Below are positions 8,670-17,661 of a stretch of 64,000 nucleotides of DNA, piece after piece. This stretch comes from Frankiaceae bacterium. Lineage in GTDB: Bacteria > Actinomycetota > Actinomycetes > Mycobacteriales > SCTD01. Within the stretch, counting starts at the first letter, position 1. The number at the start of each line of letters is the position of its first letter. The position numbers were made by a program, and so were the translations under genes. The notes below the pieces were generated by a model, which saw only the letters and a program-made list of their open reading frames with translations, was not told where the DNA came from and did not search any database. The stretch lies in assembly GCA_016650445.1 (NCBI GenBank), contig JAENVS010000022.1, forward strand, positions 62,001 through 126,000, in the 5' to 3' direction.

Positions 8670-9356
8670 TCAGGCGCTGCTCAGGATGCGCCAGGCCGCC
8701 TCGGCGGCCTGCTGCTCCGCCTCCTTCTTGCTGCGCCCGGCGCCTTCGCCGTGCACCGCGCCCTGCACGACGGCCTCGGCGGTGAACGCCTTCTGGTGGT
8801 CGGGCCCGCTCTCGCCGACGACGTACTCGGGTACGCCGAGGCCCTTGGCCGCGGTGAGCTCCTGCAGGCTGGTCTTCCAGTCGAGGGCCGCGCCCTCTTC
8901 GGTCGCCGCGAGCATCAGGGGGTCGAACAGGCTCCGGACCATGACCGTGGCTGCCTCCAGCCCGCGATCCAGGTAGATCGCGCCGATGATCGCCTCCATG
9001 GTGTCGGCGAGGATCGAGGCCTTGTCCCGTCCGTTGGTGACCTCCTCGCCCTTGCCCAGGCGAAGCCACTTGCCGAGCTCGAGTGAGCGCGCGACGCCCG
9101 CCAGGGCGCGGGTGTTGACAACGCTGGCGCGCAGCTTGGCGAGCTGGCCCTCGGGCAGGTCGGGGTGCCTGCGGTACAGCGCGTCGGTGATGATCACGCC
9201 GAGCACGGAGTCGCCGAGGAACTCCAGCCGCTCGTTGGTGGGGAGCCCACCGTGCTCGTACGCGTAGGACCGGTGGGTCAGCGCGCGCTCCAGCAGCCCC
9301 GGCTCGATTCCCGTGCCGAGCGCGGCCTCGAGGAGCGTGTACGACGGGTGGCTCAA
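8670..9356 (-). CDS. rnc: Ribonuclease III
   Basis: RNase III cleaves double-stranded RNA during rRNA maturation and mRNA turnover. The signature [15 protein letters not shown] lies near residues 42-56. A second acidic patch follows ([13 protein letters not shown]), then a C-terminal dsRNA-binding domain with [17 protein letters not shown] place the start at TTG 9356, which gives 228 residues and an N-terminus ([13 protein letters not shown]) aligning with mycobacterial RNase III. A CTG at 9380 overlapping the rpmF stop is the alternative. Frames reaching further upstream would run into rpmF. Translation may depend on coupling to rpmF, as no strong ribosome site is seen. Confidence 0.93.
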   Translation of the reverse strand: MSHPSYTLLEAALGTGIEPGLLERALTHRSYAYEHGGLPTNERLEFLGDSVLGVIITDALYRRHPDLPEGQLAKLRASVVNTRALAGVARSLELGKWLRLGKGEEVTNGRDKASILADTMEAIIGAIYLDRGLEAATVMVRSLFDPLMLAATEEGAALDWKTSLQELTAAKGLGVPEYVVGESGPDHQKAFTAEAVVQGAVHGEGAGRSKKEAEQQAAEAAWRILSSA

Positions 9357-9376
9357 CGCATCACGCGGCGCGAGCG

Positions 9377-9547
9377 TCAGACGGCGATGACGGTGCGCTT
9401 GTCGTAGCGACCGCACTCCGGGCAGACGGTGTGCGGGAGCGTCGTGTGGCCTCGGTCGCACGTCGTCAGGGCAGGCGGGGTCGCCTTCCACTGCGAGCGC
9501 CGCGCTCGGGTGTTGCTGCGCGACATCTTGCGCTTCGGGACGGCCAT
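9377..9547 (-). CDS. rpmF: 50S ribosomal protein L32
   Basis: The 56-residue sequence [20 protein letters not shown] and onwards is a textbook L32, with the zinc-binding pairs kept (TTCDRG and CPECG), so this is the zinc-containing form. Its ATG overlaps the yceD stop by one base (TAATG), a typical translational coupling, and the pair yceD-rpmF is conserved in most bacteria. Confidence 0.96.
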   Translation of the reverse strand: MAVPKRKMSRSNTRARRSQWKATPPALTTCDRGHTTLPHTVCPECGRYDKRTVIAV

Positions 9548-10128
9548 TACTTCTCCTCGGTGGTTCGCGTGTCGATCAGGTCCTGCAGCCCGGACCAGCG
9601 GGGGTCCGGCGCCTCGTGCGTGTGGTCCTCCGGCAGGTCGTCCAGTCGCTCGCCGCACTCGGCGCAGAGCCCTGCACAGTCCTCCCGGCACAACGGCGTG
9701 AGCGGCAGGGCGAGCACCACCGCGTCGCGCAGTGTCGGCTCGAGATCGAGGAAGTCGCCCTCCATCCGCGCCGTCTCGTCCTCGTCCGCCGTCTGGTCCG
9801 TGCTGCTGTCGGGGTAGGCGAACAGCTCCTGGAGGTCGACGATCAGCGTCTCCGCGACCGGCTCCAGACAGCGCCCACACTCCCCCGCAAGCTGTACGGC
9901 GGCGGTGCCGCTCACCAGCACGCCCTCCATCACCGACTCGAGCCTGAGGTCCAGGTCGATCTCGGATCCGGCGGGCACTCCGATGAGCTCGACCCCGAGG
10001 TCGGCAGGCGCGGGAGCGGGGAACCGCACCGTGCGCATCGACCCGGCACGCCGCCCCAGCTCGCGTGTGTCGAGCACGAGGGGACTGCGTGGGTCGATGC
10101 GGTGCTGCGGCTTCCTGTTCTCGGGCAT
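9547..10128 (-). CDS. yceD: YceD/DUF177 protein, linked to ribosome assembly
   Basis: DUF177/YceD proteins are encoded next to rpmF and are implicated in 23S rRNA or 50S assembly; the biochemical role is not settled. The 193-residue protein has the diagnostic cysteine pattern: CGRCLEP near residue 91, then [13 protein letters not shown] near residues 151-163, probably a zinc site. A Thr/Asp/Glu-rich segment lies between the two. Its stop overlaps the start of rpmF by one base. Confidence 0.9.
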   Translation of the reverse strand: MPENRKPQHRIDPRSPLVLDTRELGRRAGSMRTVRFPAPAPADLGVELIGVPAGSEIDLDLRLESVMEGVLVSGTAAVQLAGECGRCLEPVAETLIVDLQELFAYPDSSTDQTADEDETARMEGDFLDLEPTLRDAVVLALPLTPLCREDCAGLCAECGERLDDLPEDHTHEAPDPRWSGLQDLIDTRTTEEK

Positions 10129-10201
10129 GACTCGCTCAAGGTCGTTGAGACCGTCGGCAAGACTACCCGGGAGCGGCCGTCCGGTCGACTTCGCGGCGCG
10201 C

Positions 10202-10699
10202 TCAGCCGGGGAGGGCAGCCTCGTCGCGCCGGTCGACGATCTCGGCGAGCTCGTTGCGGCCGGCCAACTTGGCCCGGCCGCGCTCGACGGAGGTGAGCGT
10301 CTTGGTCAGGACGATCTCGAAGTTGGCCAGCTTGCCGTCGACGTAGTCATCGACCTCCGCCCGCATCGCCTGGGCGCTGTTGGTGGCCTCCAACAGGATC
10401 CGGTCGGCCTCGGCCTGCGCCTGGACGTAGACCTCCTCCTCGGCCAGCATTCCACGCTGCTGCTCACGCGCCTCTGCGATGATCCGGGCGGCCTCCCGCC
10501 GGCCCTCGGCGAGGACGTCGTCCTTGTCCTGCAGGACGTCCTGCGCCTTGCTGATCTCGTCCGGGAGCAGTGCGCGCAGCTCGGCGACGAGTCCGAGCAA
10601 CTCGGCGCGGTTGACGACGCAGGAGGCCGACATCGGCATCGCCCGCGCCGACTCGAGGACGGCGCTGAGCTCGTCGAGCTTGGAAGGGACGCTGTCCAC
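10202..10699 (-). CDS. sepIVA: SepIVA-like DivIVA-domain cell-division protein
   Basis: The N-terminus (LDELSAVLESARAMPMSASCVVNRAELLGLV) and C-terminus (YVDGKLANFE ending near VERGRAKL) match mycobacterial SepIVA, a DivIVA-fold protein needed for septation, also encoded next to yceD. The middle is a continuous Ala/Glu/Arg coiled coil. At 165 residues it is clearly shorter than the mycobacterial protein (about 245 as I recall), the loss falling in the central coiled coil. Such genes are often mis-annotated as ATP synthase subunit B because of the helix. It lies between coaD and yceD, 32 bases after coaD. Confidence 0.82.
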   Translation of the reverse strand: MDSVPSKLDELSAVLESARAMPMSASCVVNRAELLGLVAELRALLPDEISKAQDVLQDKDDVLAEGRREAARIIAEAREQQRGMLAEEEVYVQAQAEADRILLEATNSAQAMRAEVDDYVDGKLANFEIVLTKTLTSVERGRAKLAGRNELAEIVDRRDEAALPG

Positions 10700-10731
10700 G
10701 GGTCTCCGTTGCGGCTCTGGTTGTTGCTGGG

Positions 10732-11217
10732 CTAGTTCTGCGGCGTCTTGACGCGCTCGATCAGGCGGCGGCCGGCGGCCTCCGGCACCAGCCCGGAGAC
10801 GTCGCCGCCGTACGTGGCGACCTCCTTGACCAGGCTCGAGGAGAGGAAAGAGTAGAGCGGGTTGGTGGTCATGAACAGCGTCTCGATGCCCGCCAGGCCG
10901 TGGTTCATCTGCGCCATCTGCAGCTCGTAGTCGAAGTCGCTGATGGCCCGGAGCCCCTTGACGATCACCTGGATCGAGTGGGCCTTGCAGAAGTCGACGA
11001 TCAGGCCGTCGAACGAGTCGACGCTGACGTTGCCGTACTGCGTCGTCGCCTCCTGGAGCATCGCGATGCGCTCCTCGAGGGTGAACATCCGGTTCTTCGA
11101 GGCGTTCATGCCGACCGCGACGATGACCTCGTCGTAGAGGGCACTCGCGCGGCTAATGATGTCGAGGTGGCCGAGGGTGACCGGGTCGAAGGAGCCGGGG
11201 CAGACGGCGCGTCTCAT
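10732..11217 (-). CDS. coaD: Phosphopantetheine adenylyltransferase
   Basis: CoaD transfers AMP from ATP to 4'-phosphopantetheine, the penultimate step of coenzyme A synthesis. The 161-residue protein has the nucleotidyltransferase motif GSFDPVTLGHLD at 8-19 (T/HxGH type), the conserved NASKNRMF, and the C-terminal YSFLSSSLVKEVATYGGDVSGLVP typical of CoaD. It begins 12 bases after the rsmD stop, forming an rsmD-coaD unit as in many bacteria. Confidence 0.96.
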   Translation of the reverse strand: MRRAVCPGSFDPVTLGHLDIISRASALYDEVIVAVGMNASKNRMFTLEERIAMLQEATTQYGNVSVDSFDGLIVDFCKAHSIQVIVKGLRAISDFDYELQMAQMNHGLAGIETLFMTTNPLYSFLSSSLVKEVATYGGDVSGLVPEAAGRRLIERVKTPQN

Positions 11218-11229
11218 GGTGCGGTCACG

Positions 11230-11772
11230 CTAGCAGCGGGTCGCGTACCAGAGGGTGGCCTCGCCGTACCGCCGCGACCGCTCCTCCCGGAGGCCGTCGG
11301 GCCAGGTGAGCTCCGGTCCGCGGGTGCTTCGTTCGACCGCGACGACGGCGTTCTCGGCGAGCCAGGGCAGCAGGACGACGAGCACTCCTGCGACGTCGAC
11401 GTCGTACGGCGGGTCGAGGAAGGCGACGTCGTACCTCGGCTCGGGTTCGGCGGCGAGGAACACCTCGACCTTCATCGGTACGACGTGTGCTCCGGGCAGG
11501 TCGACCTTCGCGACGTTGTCGCGGATCGCGTTGAGGGCCAACGGGTCGTCCTCGACGAAGGTCGCGCTGGCGGCCCCGCGACTGAGTGCTTCGAGGCCCA
11601 GGGCGCCTGAGCCGGCGTACAGGTCAAGAACACGGGCGCCGTCGACGTCGCCGAGGCTCTGCAGGCTGGAGAACAGCCCCTCGCGGGCGCGGTCCGACGT
11701 CGGCCGCGTCACGTCTCCGGGCGGCACCTGCAGCCGCCGGCCCCGTGCTTCCCCGGCGATGATTCGTGTCAC
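11230..11772 (-). CDS. rsmD: 16S rRNA (guanine-966-N2)-methyltransferase
   Basis: RsmD methylates G966 of 16S rRNA in the assembled small subunit. The 180-residue protein starts MTRIIAGEARGRRL, has the SAM-binding motif VLDLYAGSGALGLEALSRGA (about 47-66), the acidic VEDDP and the catalytic motif DPPYD near residue 119. Paired with coaD downstream. Confidence 0.95.
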   Translation of the reverse strand: MTRIIAGEARGRRLQVPPGDVTRPTSDRAREGLFSSLQSLGDVDGARVLDLYAGSGALGLEALSRGAASATFVEDDPLALNAIRDNVAKVDLPGAHVVPMKVEVFLAAEPEPRYDVAFLDPPYDVDVAGVLVVLLPWLAENAVVAVERSTRGPELTWPDGLREERSRRYGEATLWYATRC

Positions 11773-11793
11773 CGGGACAACGCTATGCGGCCG

Positions 11794-12105
11794 TCACCAC
11801 ACGAGCCGCTGCAGGTTCGTCGGAAGCTGGCTCACCCTGCCGTCGTCGATGCGGTCGTTGCTGTCGATACCGAAGTCTGACGCGGCCAGCAGGAAGTGCG
11901 AGCCGTCCCGGCTCACGGAAAGCGACGTCACGGAGCCGACCCCTTCAACGGTGGCGACCCGCCGACCGATGCGGCCGGTGATCGGGTCCATAACGACGAG
12001 CCGTACGGAATCCGCCGCCTGGTTGGGTTCGGTGCGGCACTCCTGCGCGGCGTAGACCTCGGCCTGGCTGGATGCGGTCCACCGGGGCAGGGCGTCGTGC
12101 GATGA
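11794..12105 (-). CDS. Orphan beta-propeller-like fragment, 103 residues
   Basis: I do not recognise a named family. The sequence (PRWTASSQAEVYAAQ, then MDPITGRIGRRVATV, SLSVSRDGSHFLLAA, and a final LQRLVW) looks like two blades from the C-terminal part of a longer WD40/TolB-like propeller, without signal peptide or the missing blades. A GTG at 12105 has GGGAGGG six bases upstream and is a better start than the ATG at 12135. It sits between recG and rsmD on the same strand. It may be a remnant of a decayed gene or a real small protein. Confidence 0.5.
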   Translation of the reverse strand, partial: SSHDALPRWTASSQAEVYAAQECRTEPNQAADSVRLVVMDPITGRIGRRVATVEGVGSVTSLSVSRDGSHFLLAASDFGIDSNDRIDDGRVSQLPTNLQRLVW

Positions 12106-12167
12106 CACAGCGAGCCCTCCCGTCGTGATGGTCATGCACCGTTGACGCGCGAGCGGCGCACCGGTTG

Positions 12168-14330
12168 TCAGGCTTTTTCGAGAAAGTCCGCACGTTCTTC
12201 GTCGACGAGGTCGCGGACGGCCTGGGCGAGCGCGGGATGACCCGACAGATCGGGGTCCGACTCGACGAGCCCCACAGCCACGTCGCGGGCCTCGCGGATC
12301 AGGTCCTCGTCCTGCGAGAGTCGCAGCAGCTTGAGCGACGAGCGGGTGCCCGACTGGGTGGCGCCGAGGACGTCACCCTCCCGGCGCTGCTCGAGGTCGA
12401 TGCGCGAGAGCTCGAAGCCGTCCGTGGTCGCGGCGACGGCCTCCAGTCGCTCCCGGGCCGGCGAGCCGGTCTCCATCTCGGTGACCAGCAGGCAGAGCGC
12501 GGCATGCGCACCTCGACCGACCCGGCCGCGCAGCTGGTGCAGCTGGGAGACACCGAAGCGGTCGGCGTCCATCACGACCATCACGGTCGCGTTGGGGACG
12601 TCGACGCCGACCTCGATGACGGTCGTCGCCACGAGGACGTCGACGGCACCGGCCGTGAAACGGCGCATCACGTCGTCTTTCGCGTCGGGTGTCATGCGGC
12701 CGTGCAGCATCTCGACCCGGAGGCCCTGCAGCGGTCCCTCCACCAGCATCGGGTGCAACTCGAAGACGGCCACGGCGGGTCGTCTCCCGTCGTCCTCCAC
12801 GGCTGGCTCCTCGTCGTCGGCGACGTTCTCGCCGATGCGCGGGCAGACCACGAACGCCTGCCGTCCCTCGGCAACGTGCTCGCGCACCCGGGTCCACGCC
12901 CTCTCCAGCCAGTGCGGCTTCTCACCGACGGGCACCAGCGCGGTCTTGACCGGCGAGCGCCCGACCGGCAGCTCGGTGAGTGTCGAGACCTCGAGGTCGC
13001 CGTACACGGTCATCGCCACGGTCCGCGGAATCGGCGTGGCCGTCATGACGAGCACGTGCGGCGGCTTGTCGCCCTTAGCCCGCAGGGCATCACGCTGCTC
13101 GACGCCGAACCGGTGCTGCTCGTCGATCACCACCAGTCCCAGGTCGGCGAACTCAACACCCTCGCTCAGCAGAGCGTGCGTGCCGATGACGATGCCGGCC
13201 TCGCCCGAAGTGGTCTCGCTCAACGCCGAACGCCGGGCCGCGGCGCCCTGGGATCCGGTCAGCAAGGCGACCCGGGTAGCGACGTCGGCGCCACCGAGCT
13301 CACCGGCTTGAGCCAGCGGTCCGAGCAGCTCCCGGATCGAGCGATGGTGCTGCTGCGCAAGGACTTCTGTCGGCGCCAACAGCGCCGCCTGACCGCCGGC
13401 GTCGACGACGGCAAGCATCGCGCGGAGCGCGACGAGCGTCTTGCCCGAGCCGACCTCACCCTGCAGCAGGCGGTGCATCGGATGCGCCTGCGCGAGCTCG
13501 TCGAAGAGGACCTGCCCGATCGCGGTCTGACCGGCGGTGAGGGTGAAGGGCAACGTCGACTCGAATGCCGCGAGAACACCGCCTGCCGTGGCCACGCGTG
13601 GAACTCCGGGAAGGGCCCGAGCCGCGTGCCGCCGCTGCGCCAGCGTGACCTGCAGGACGAACGCCTCGTCCCACTTCAGCCGGTCCTTGGCCCGGGTCAC
13701 GTCCGGCCATCCCTCGGGCCGGTGCACGGCCCGCAGCGCCGTTTCGAGATCCATCAGCCCGCGAACCGCTCGGATCTCCATCGGGAGCGGATCCGGCCCG
13801 AAGTCAACGAGGTCCAGCACCTGCCGCACCGACCGCTGGATGGCGATGCTGCTCACCTTGGACGTGGCCGGGTAGATCGGGATGAGCGCACCGGCGAACT
13901 CGTCGCTCACGACACCGAGCTCGTCGTCGACGAGCTGGTACTCGGGGTTGGCGAGCTGGACCTTGCGGTTGAACACCTCCACCTTGCCGGCGAAGAACGC
14001 TCGACGGCCGGCGCGCAGGTCCTTCTCGACCCACGGCCGGTTGAAGATGGCCATCGTCATGGTGTTGCCGTCGTCGTCCGCCACCGTGACGTCCGTCTTG
14101 AACAGCTTGGGCCTGAGCTTGACGCCCTTGACCTTCGTCACCTCAGCGAAGACGGTCGCGAACTCGCCGACCTGCAAGTCGCGAAAGCCGGTGAGCTCGC
14201 CGCGCTTCGCGTAGCGCCGCGGGTAGTGCCTCAGCAGGTCACCTGCGGTGTGGAGGTCGAGCGTCGCCGCCATCGGCTTGGCGGTCTTGTCGCCCAGCAG
14301 CGACATGAGCCGCCCATCGAGCCCGGCCAC
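12168..14330 (-). CDS. recG: ATP-dependent DNA helicase RecG
   Basis: RecG remodels stalled replication forks and branched DNA. The 720-residue protein has the N-terminal wedge/OB domain, then the SF2 helicase core: Walker A GEVGSGKT near 302, DEQH box (VVIDEQHRFGVEQR), TATPIPRT, and the C-terminal QLRGRVGRG and HPAL motifs. The start is a GTG at 14330 that shares one base with the stop of the preceding DhaL/DegV gene (TAGTG), so the two are translationally coupled. The recG-DAK2 pairing is common in Gram-positive bacteria. Confidence 0.96.
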   Translation of the reverse strand: MAGLDGRLMSLLGDKTAKPMAATLDLHTAGDLLRHYPRRYAKRGELTGFRDLQVGEFATVFAEVTKVKGVKLRPKLFKTDVTVADDDGNTMTMAIFNRPWVEKDLRAGRRAFFAGKVEVFNRKVQLANPEYQLVDDELGVVSDEFAGALIPIYPATSKVSSIAIQRSVRQVLDLVDFGPDPLPMEIRAVRGLMDLETALRAVHRPEGWPDVTRAKDRLKWDEAFVLQVTLAQRRHAARALPGVPRVATAGGVLAAFESTLPFTLTAGQTAIGQVLFDELAQAHPMHRLLQGEVGSGKTLVALRAMLAVVDAGGQAALLAPTEVLAQQHHRSIRELLGPLAQAGELGGADVATRVALLTGSQGAAARRSALSETTSGEAGIVIGTHALLSEGVEFADLGLVVIDEQHRFGVEQRDALRAKGDKPPHVLVMTATPIPRTVAMTVYGDLEVSTLTELPVGRSPVKTALVPVGEKPHWLERAWTRVREHVAEGRQAFVVCPRIGENVADDEEPAVEDDGRRPAVAVFELHPMLVEGPLQGLRVEMLHGRMTPDAKDDVMRRFTAGAVDVLVATTVIEVGVDVPNATVMVVMDADRFGVSQLHQLRGRVGRGAHAALCLLVTEMETGSPARERLEAVAATTDGFELSRIDLEQRREGDVLGATQSGTRSSLKLLRLSQDEDLIREARDVAVGLVESDPDLSGHPALAQAVRDLVDEERADFLEKA

Positions 14331-15937
14331 TACTCGACGCCGAGCAGGACGGGGTAGTGCGGCTGACCGCCGTCGTACCCGACTGCTTCTGCTGCTGGGT
14401 GGCTCTTCTCGACGTACGTCGACAGCCGTTCGACAAGACCGTCAGGGGCGTCCTGACCCGAGACGACGGTCACGAGCTCGCCGCCGCCGGCGAGCATGCG
14501 GTCGACCAGCTCACGCGCTACCTCTTCGACGTCGGCGCCGATCAGCACGACATCGCCCTCGATGAGGCCGAGGACGTCACCGGGACGGCACACGCCGGCC
14601 ATGGTCATGGACTCGCGCACGGCGACGGTGACCTCGGCCCAACGGGTCGAGCCGGCGGCGTCCGCCATGGCCGCGACGTCGTCGGCAAACGGCCGGGACT
14701 CGTCGCTCACGGCCAGTGCCGCAAGGCCTTGCACCGTCGACCGCGTCGGGACCACCGCGACGCCGTAACCCTCGTCCCGGGCTGCCGACGCCGCAGCACC
14801 GGCGACGCCGATGGTGTTGGCGTCGTTCGGGAGCAGCACCACTTCCGCCGCGCCGCTGCGCCGGATGGCGTCGAGCAGCTCGGCCGTCGACGGGTTGGCG
14901 GTCGGTCCCCCGTCGACGACAACCGCACCGGCCTGCTCGAACAGGGCACCCAGGCCCGGCCCGGCGGTGACCGCGACGACCCCACGGCCGGTCGCGCTGG
15001 TGCCGGCGGCGGGCTTGTCGGCAGCGACCTGGTCGGCGAAGCGCGTCACCGTGATGCGGAACGGCGTACCGGCCTCGACACCGGCCTCGATCGCGGCACC
15101 CACGTCGTTCACGTGGACGTGCACGTTGTGCAGTGCGTCTCCACCCACCACGACGAGGGAGTCGCCCAGGTCGGCGAGCACAGCCTTCAGCACCTCCACG
15201 GCGTCGTCCTCCGCGTCGCGCAGCAGGTACTGCACCTCGTACCCGAACTCGGCGCTGCCGTCCTCACGGGCGGCGACGAGAGCGCGCCGGTCGCGCGGGA
15301 CCAGCAGCACCGGCACGGCCGCGACTCGCGCCACGCCGGTGACGACCTGCTCGAGGGCGTCGAGGAGGACGCACAGCCCGCGCCCGCCTGCGTCGACGAC
15401 GCCGGCAGCCCGCAGTGCAGGCAGCTGCTCGGTGGTGCGTGCAAGTGCGGCGGTCGCGCCGGCGGCGGCGGCCTTGACGACGGCGGCGAGGTCAGCGGGA
15501 CCGAGCTCGGCCGCGGATGCGGCGGCCTCACGGGCGACCGTCAGGACGGTCCCCTCGACCGGTGCAGCGACGGCGCCGTACGCCAGCTCCGCGGCGCGGA
15601 TCAGCGCGCGCTGCAGGCCTTCGGAGCTGGCGGTCTCATCCTCCGCCAGCACCTCTGCCAGCCCACGCAGCAGCTGCGACAGGATCACCCCGGAGTTGCC
15701 GCGGGCGCCCATGAGCGCCCCGTGTGCCATCGCACCGACGGTCGCGGACATCCCCGCGGGTGCGGCGTCGACAGCCTCGGCAACGGACTCCATCGTCAGC
15801 TGGAGGTTGGTCCCCGTGTCGCCGTCCGGCACCGGAAAGACGTTCAGGTCGTCGATCTCGACCCGCGCGGCTGTCAGCGCATCGAGGCCCGCGGCGCACC
15901 ACCGGCGTACCGCCAGCGCGTCGAGGACCTGCAGCAC
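14330..15937 (-). CDS. fakA: DhaL/DegV-like kinase (fatty acid kinase FakA/YloV family)
   Basis: FakA-type proteins join an N-terminal DhaL (dihydroxyacetone-kinase nucleotide-binding) domain to a C-terminal region that works with DegV/FakB fatty-acid carriers to phosphorylate exogenous fatty acids. The N domain shows NVFPVPDGDTGTNLQLTM near residues 33-50 with the Mg-ATP-binding Asp residues, and GARGNSGVILSQLLRG. I choose GTG 15937 (535 residues) because GGAGGAG lies four bases upstream; longer frames would read through rpmB. It is divergent from rpmB and coupled to recG. No FakB is seen in this window, so the substrate is inferred from family only. Confidence 0.85.
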   Translation of the reverse strand: MLQVLDALAVRRWCAAGLDALTAARVEIDDLNVFPVPDGDTGTNLQLTMESVAEAVDAAPAGMSATVGAMAHGALMGARGNSGVILSQLLRGLAEVLAEDETASSEGLQRALIRAAELAYGAVAAPVEGTVLTVAREAAASAAELGPADLAAVVKAAAAGATAALARTTEQLPALRAAGVVDAGGRGLCVLLDALEQVVTGVARVAAVPVLLVPRDRRALVAAREDGSAEFGYEVQYLLRDAEDDAVEVLKAVLADLGDSLVVVGGDALHNVHVHVNDVGAAIEAGVEAGTPFRITVTRFADQVAADKPAAGTSATGRGVVAVTAGPGLGALFEQAGAVVVDGGPTANPSTAELLDAIRRSGAAEVVLLPNDANTIGVAGAAASAARDEGYGVAVVPTRSTVQGLAALAVSDESRPFADDVAAMADAAGSTRWAEVTVAVRESMTMAGVCRPGDVLGLIEGDVVLIGADVEEVARELVDRMLAGGGELVTVVSGQDAPDGLVERLSTYVEKSHPAAEAVGYDGGQPHYPVLLGVE

Positions 15938-16006
15938 GCCGCTCCTCCGGTGGGACCCGCTCGGGACGAGAGCCGAGGTTAGCCGCCCTGCTACTCTTTG
16001 ACGGTT

Positions 16007-16025
16007 GTCCGGCGCGTGGCCGGAC
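16007..16025 (+). promoter_or_regulatory. Stem-loop in the rpmB leader
   Basis: A perfect 7-bp stem (GTCCGGC and GCCGGAC) with a 5-base loop lies 29 bases before the rpmB start, preceded by a TTGACG-like hexamer at 15999-16004. It sits in the only gap between fakA and rpmB and may be part of the rpmB promoter/leader or an autoregulatory site. Confidence 0.4.
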
Positions 16026-16054
16026 CCCTTCGCTCGTCTTCCTGGGAGTCTTCC

Positions 16055-16243
16055 GTGTCTGCGACCTGCGACGTCTGTGGCAAGGGGCCGGGCTTCGGCA
16101 TGTCGGTCAGCCACTCCCACCGCCGCACCCGTCGCCGCTGGAACCCCAACATTCAGACGGTGCGCGCGATGGTCGGCAAGACCCCGAAGAAGCTCGGCGT
16201 CTGCACCTCGTGCATCAAGGCCGGCAAGGTCGTTCGCGCCTAA
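16055..16243 (+). CDS. rpmB: 50S ribosomal protein L28
   Basis: The 62-residue protein reads [20 protein letters not shown], then [12 protein letters not shown] and [13 protein letters not shown], a standard L28 with the zinc-binding CxxC pairs intact. The GTG at 16055 has GGGAG seven bases upstream, which sets the start against longer upstream frames. It is transcribed away from fakA and recG, as in many Actinobacteria. Confidence 0.95.
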   Translation: MSATCDVCGKGPGFGMSVSHSHRRTRRRWNPNIQTVRAMVGKTPKKLGVCTSCIKAGKVVRA

Positions 16244-16264
16244 CAGGCAGCTCAGCACGGATCT

Positions 16265-16289
16265 GGCCCGATCGGCGCCCGAACGGGCC
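16265..16289. terminator. Candidate bidirectional terminator between rpmB and carbonic anhydrase gene
   Basis: GGCCCG (16265-16270) and CGGGCC (16284-16289) form a 6-bp stem between the convergent genes rpmB and the gamma carbonic anhydrase gene. There is no clear T-run, so this is tentative. Confidence 0.35.
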
Positions 16290-16303
16290 GGAAGATCCGA
16301 TTG

Positions 16304-16822
16304 TCAGTCCAGACGCTTGAGCTCGTCCTTGTAGCGCTGCCCGTTCCAGGCGTACATCGCGACCGCCTGGTCGAACGTGCCGTCCGGGACGCTGTCGAGC
16401 CGCATCTTGGCCGGGATCCCCAACGCCATGGCCCGCGCCGGGACCTCGACGCCGTTGCTGACCACCGCGCCCGCCCCGACCAGACCGCCGCTACGCACCA
16501 CGGCGTCGTGCAGGACGACCGAGTTGGACCCGACCAGGGACCGGTCCTCGATGGTGCAGCCCTCGAGGTGGGCCAGGTGCCCGATGACGCACTCGCTGCC
16601 GATCGTCGTCGGCTTGTCGTGCGTCGCGTGCACCACCGTCCCGTCCTGGATGGACGTCCGCTCCCCGACCGTGATCGTGCCGTAGTCGCCGCGCAGGACC
16701 GCGCTCGGCCAGACCGTCGAGCCGGCACCGAGCGTCACGTCACCGATGACCGTCGCATCGGGGTGGACGTAGGCGTCGGGGTGGATCTGCGGCACCCGGT
16801 CCCCCAAGGCGTACACGGCCAC
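16304..16822 (-). CDS. Gamma-class carbonic anhydrase family protein (hexapeptide repeat)
   Basis: The 172-residue protein is a left-handed beta-helix of hexapeptide repeats (IGDVTLGAGSTVW and onwards) that should trimerise. The three zinc-ligand histidines typical of gamma carbonic anhydrases are present in VVHAT and in IGHLAHLEG. Many family members (YrdA/PaaY type) have weak or no carbonic anhydrase activity. I place the start at GTG 16822 (VYALGDRVPQIHP follows), preceded by GAGAGG nine bases upstream; longer readings add a non-conserved leader. It precedes no obvious pathway partner; thiD lies 59 bases upstream on the same strand. Confidence 0.85.
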   Translation of the reverse strand: MAVYALGDRVPQIHPDAYVHPDATVIGDVTLGAGSTVWPSAVLRGDYGTITVGERTSIQDGTVVHATHDKPTTIGSECVIGHLAHLEGCTIEDRSLVGSNSVVLHDAVVRSGGLVGAGAVVSNGVEVPARAMALGIPAKMRLDSVPDGTFDQAVAMYAWNGQRYKDELKRLD

Positions 16823-16881
16823 GCGGCTGATCCTCTCGTCGACGAGCCCGCATTGTGGCAGGACCACCCCCGCGCCGCCGG

Positions 16882-17661
16882 TCAGCGGCGCTCCCAGCCG
16901 TGGTCGACGGGGCCGATACCGGCGCCCAGGGGGAAGCCGGCCGCGATCGCACCGGTGACGTAGCCCTTCGCGCTCGTCACCGCCGCGGCGACGTCGTCAC
17001 CCAGCGCCAGCCGGGCCGCGATGGCCGAGGCGAGGGTGCACCCGGTGCCGTGGGTGTGCCGGTTGTCGAGTCGGGACGCGCGCAGGACGTGCTCCACCGA
17101 TCCGTCGGTGAGCAGGTCGACGGCGTCGCCGTCGAGGTGGCCGCCCTTGACGAGCACCCACTGCGGGCCGAGGGCGAGGACCGCATCGGCCGCGCGTCGA
17201 AGGTGCCTCTCCTGCCGTACGACGACGCCGGTCAGCTGCTCGACCTCGTCGAGGTTGGGCGTCGCCACCGTCGCCAGCGGGAGCAGCTCGGTGCGCAGTG
17301 CCTCGAGTGCCGACGACGGCAGCAGTCGGTCGCCGTGCTTGCTCACGCAGACGGGGTCCACGACGAGCGGGACACCCACGCCGCGCAGGCGATCGGCGAC
17401 GGTTGACACGAGCTCGGGGGATCCGAGCATCCCGGTCTTGACGGCGTCGACCCCGATGTCGTCGAGCACCGACGCCAGCTGCGCGCGGACGGCGTCGACC
17501 GGCAGCTCCCAGATGCCGTCGACGCCGAGGCTGTTCTGCGCGGTGACGGCTGTCACGACGCTCATGCCATGGACGCCGCACGCGAGCATCGTCTTGAGGT
17601 CGGCCTGGATGCCCGCCCCGCCGCCGGAGTCGGACCCGGCGACGGCCAGCACGCGCTTCAC
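16882..17661 (-). CDS. thiD: Hydroxymethylpyrimidine/phosphomethylpyrimidine kinase
   Basis: ThiD phosphorylates HMP and HMP-P in thiamine diphosphate synthesis. The 259-residue ribokinase-fold protein shows [17 protein letters not shown] at 8-24, the conserved [18 protein letters not shown], and the anion-hole/catalytic motif [13 protein letters not shown] near residues 212-224. Its ATG overlaps the thiL stop by four bases (ATGA), so thiL and thiD form one coupled unit. It contains only the kinase domain, with no fused ThiE or TenA. Confidence 0.95.
   Translation of the reverse strand: MKRVLAVAGSDSGGGAGIQADLKTMLACGVHGMSVVTAVTAQNSLGVDGIWELPVDAVRAQLASVLDDIGVDAVKTGMLGSPELVSTVADRLRGVGVPLVVDPVCVSKHGDRLLPSSALEALRTELLPLATVATPNLDEVEQLTGVVVRQERHLRRAADAVLALGPQWVLVKGGHLDGDAVDLLTDGSVEHVLRASRLDNRHTHGTGCTLASAIAARLALGDDVAAAVTSAKGYVTGAIAAGFPLGAGIGPVDHGWERR

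Noticed and set aside
9357-9491. N-terminal extension of RNase III to 9491
   Set aside because: It would overlap rpmF in another frame and lacks similarity to RNase III N-termini.
10202-10699. ATP synthase F0 subunit B
   Set aside because: No N-terminal membrane helix; both ends match SepIVA and the context is yceD-rpmF, not an atp operon.
12165-14357. A 730-codon frame antisense to recG
   Set aside because: RecG on the other strand has every helicase motif; the antisense frame has none and is a composition shadow.
14357-15982. A 541-codon frame antisense to the DhaL/DegV gene
   Set aside because: Conserved DhaL motifs lie on the minus strand; the plus-strand frame is low-complexity.
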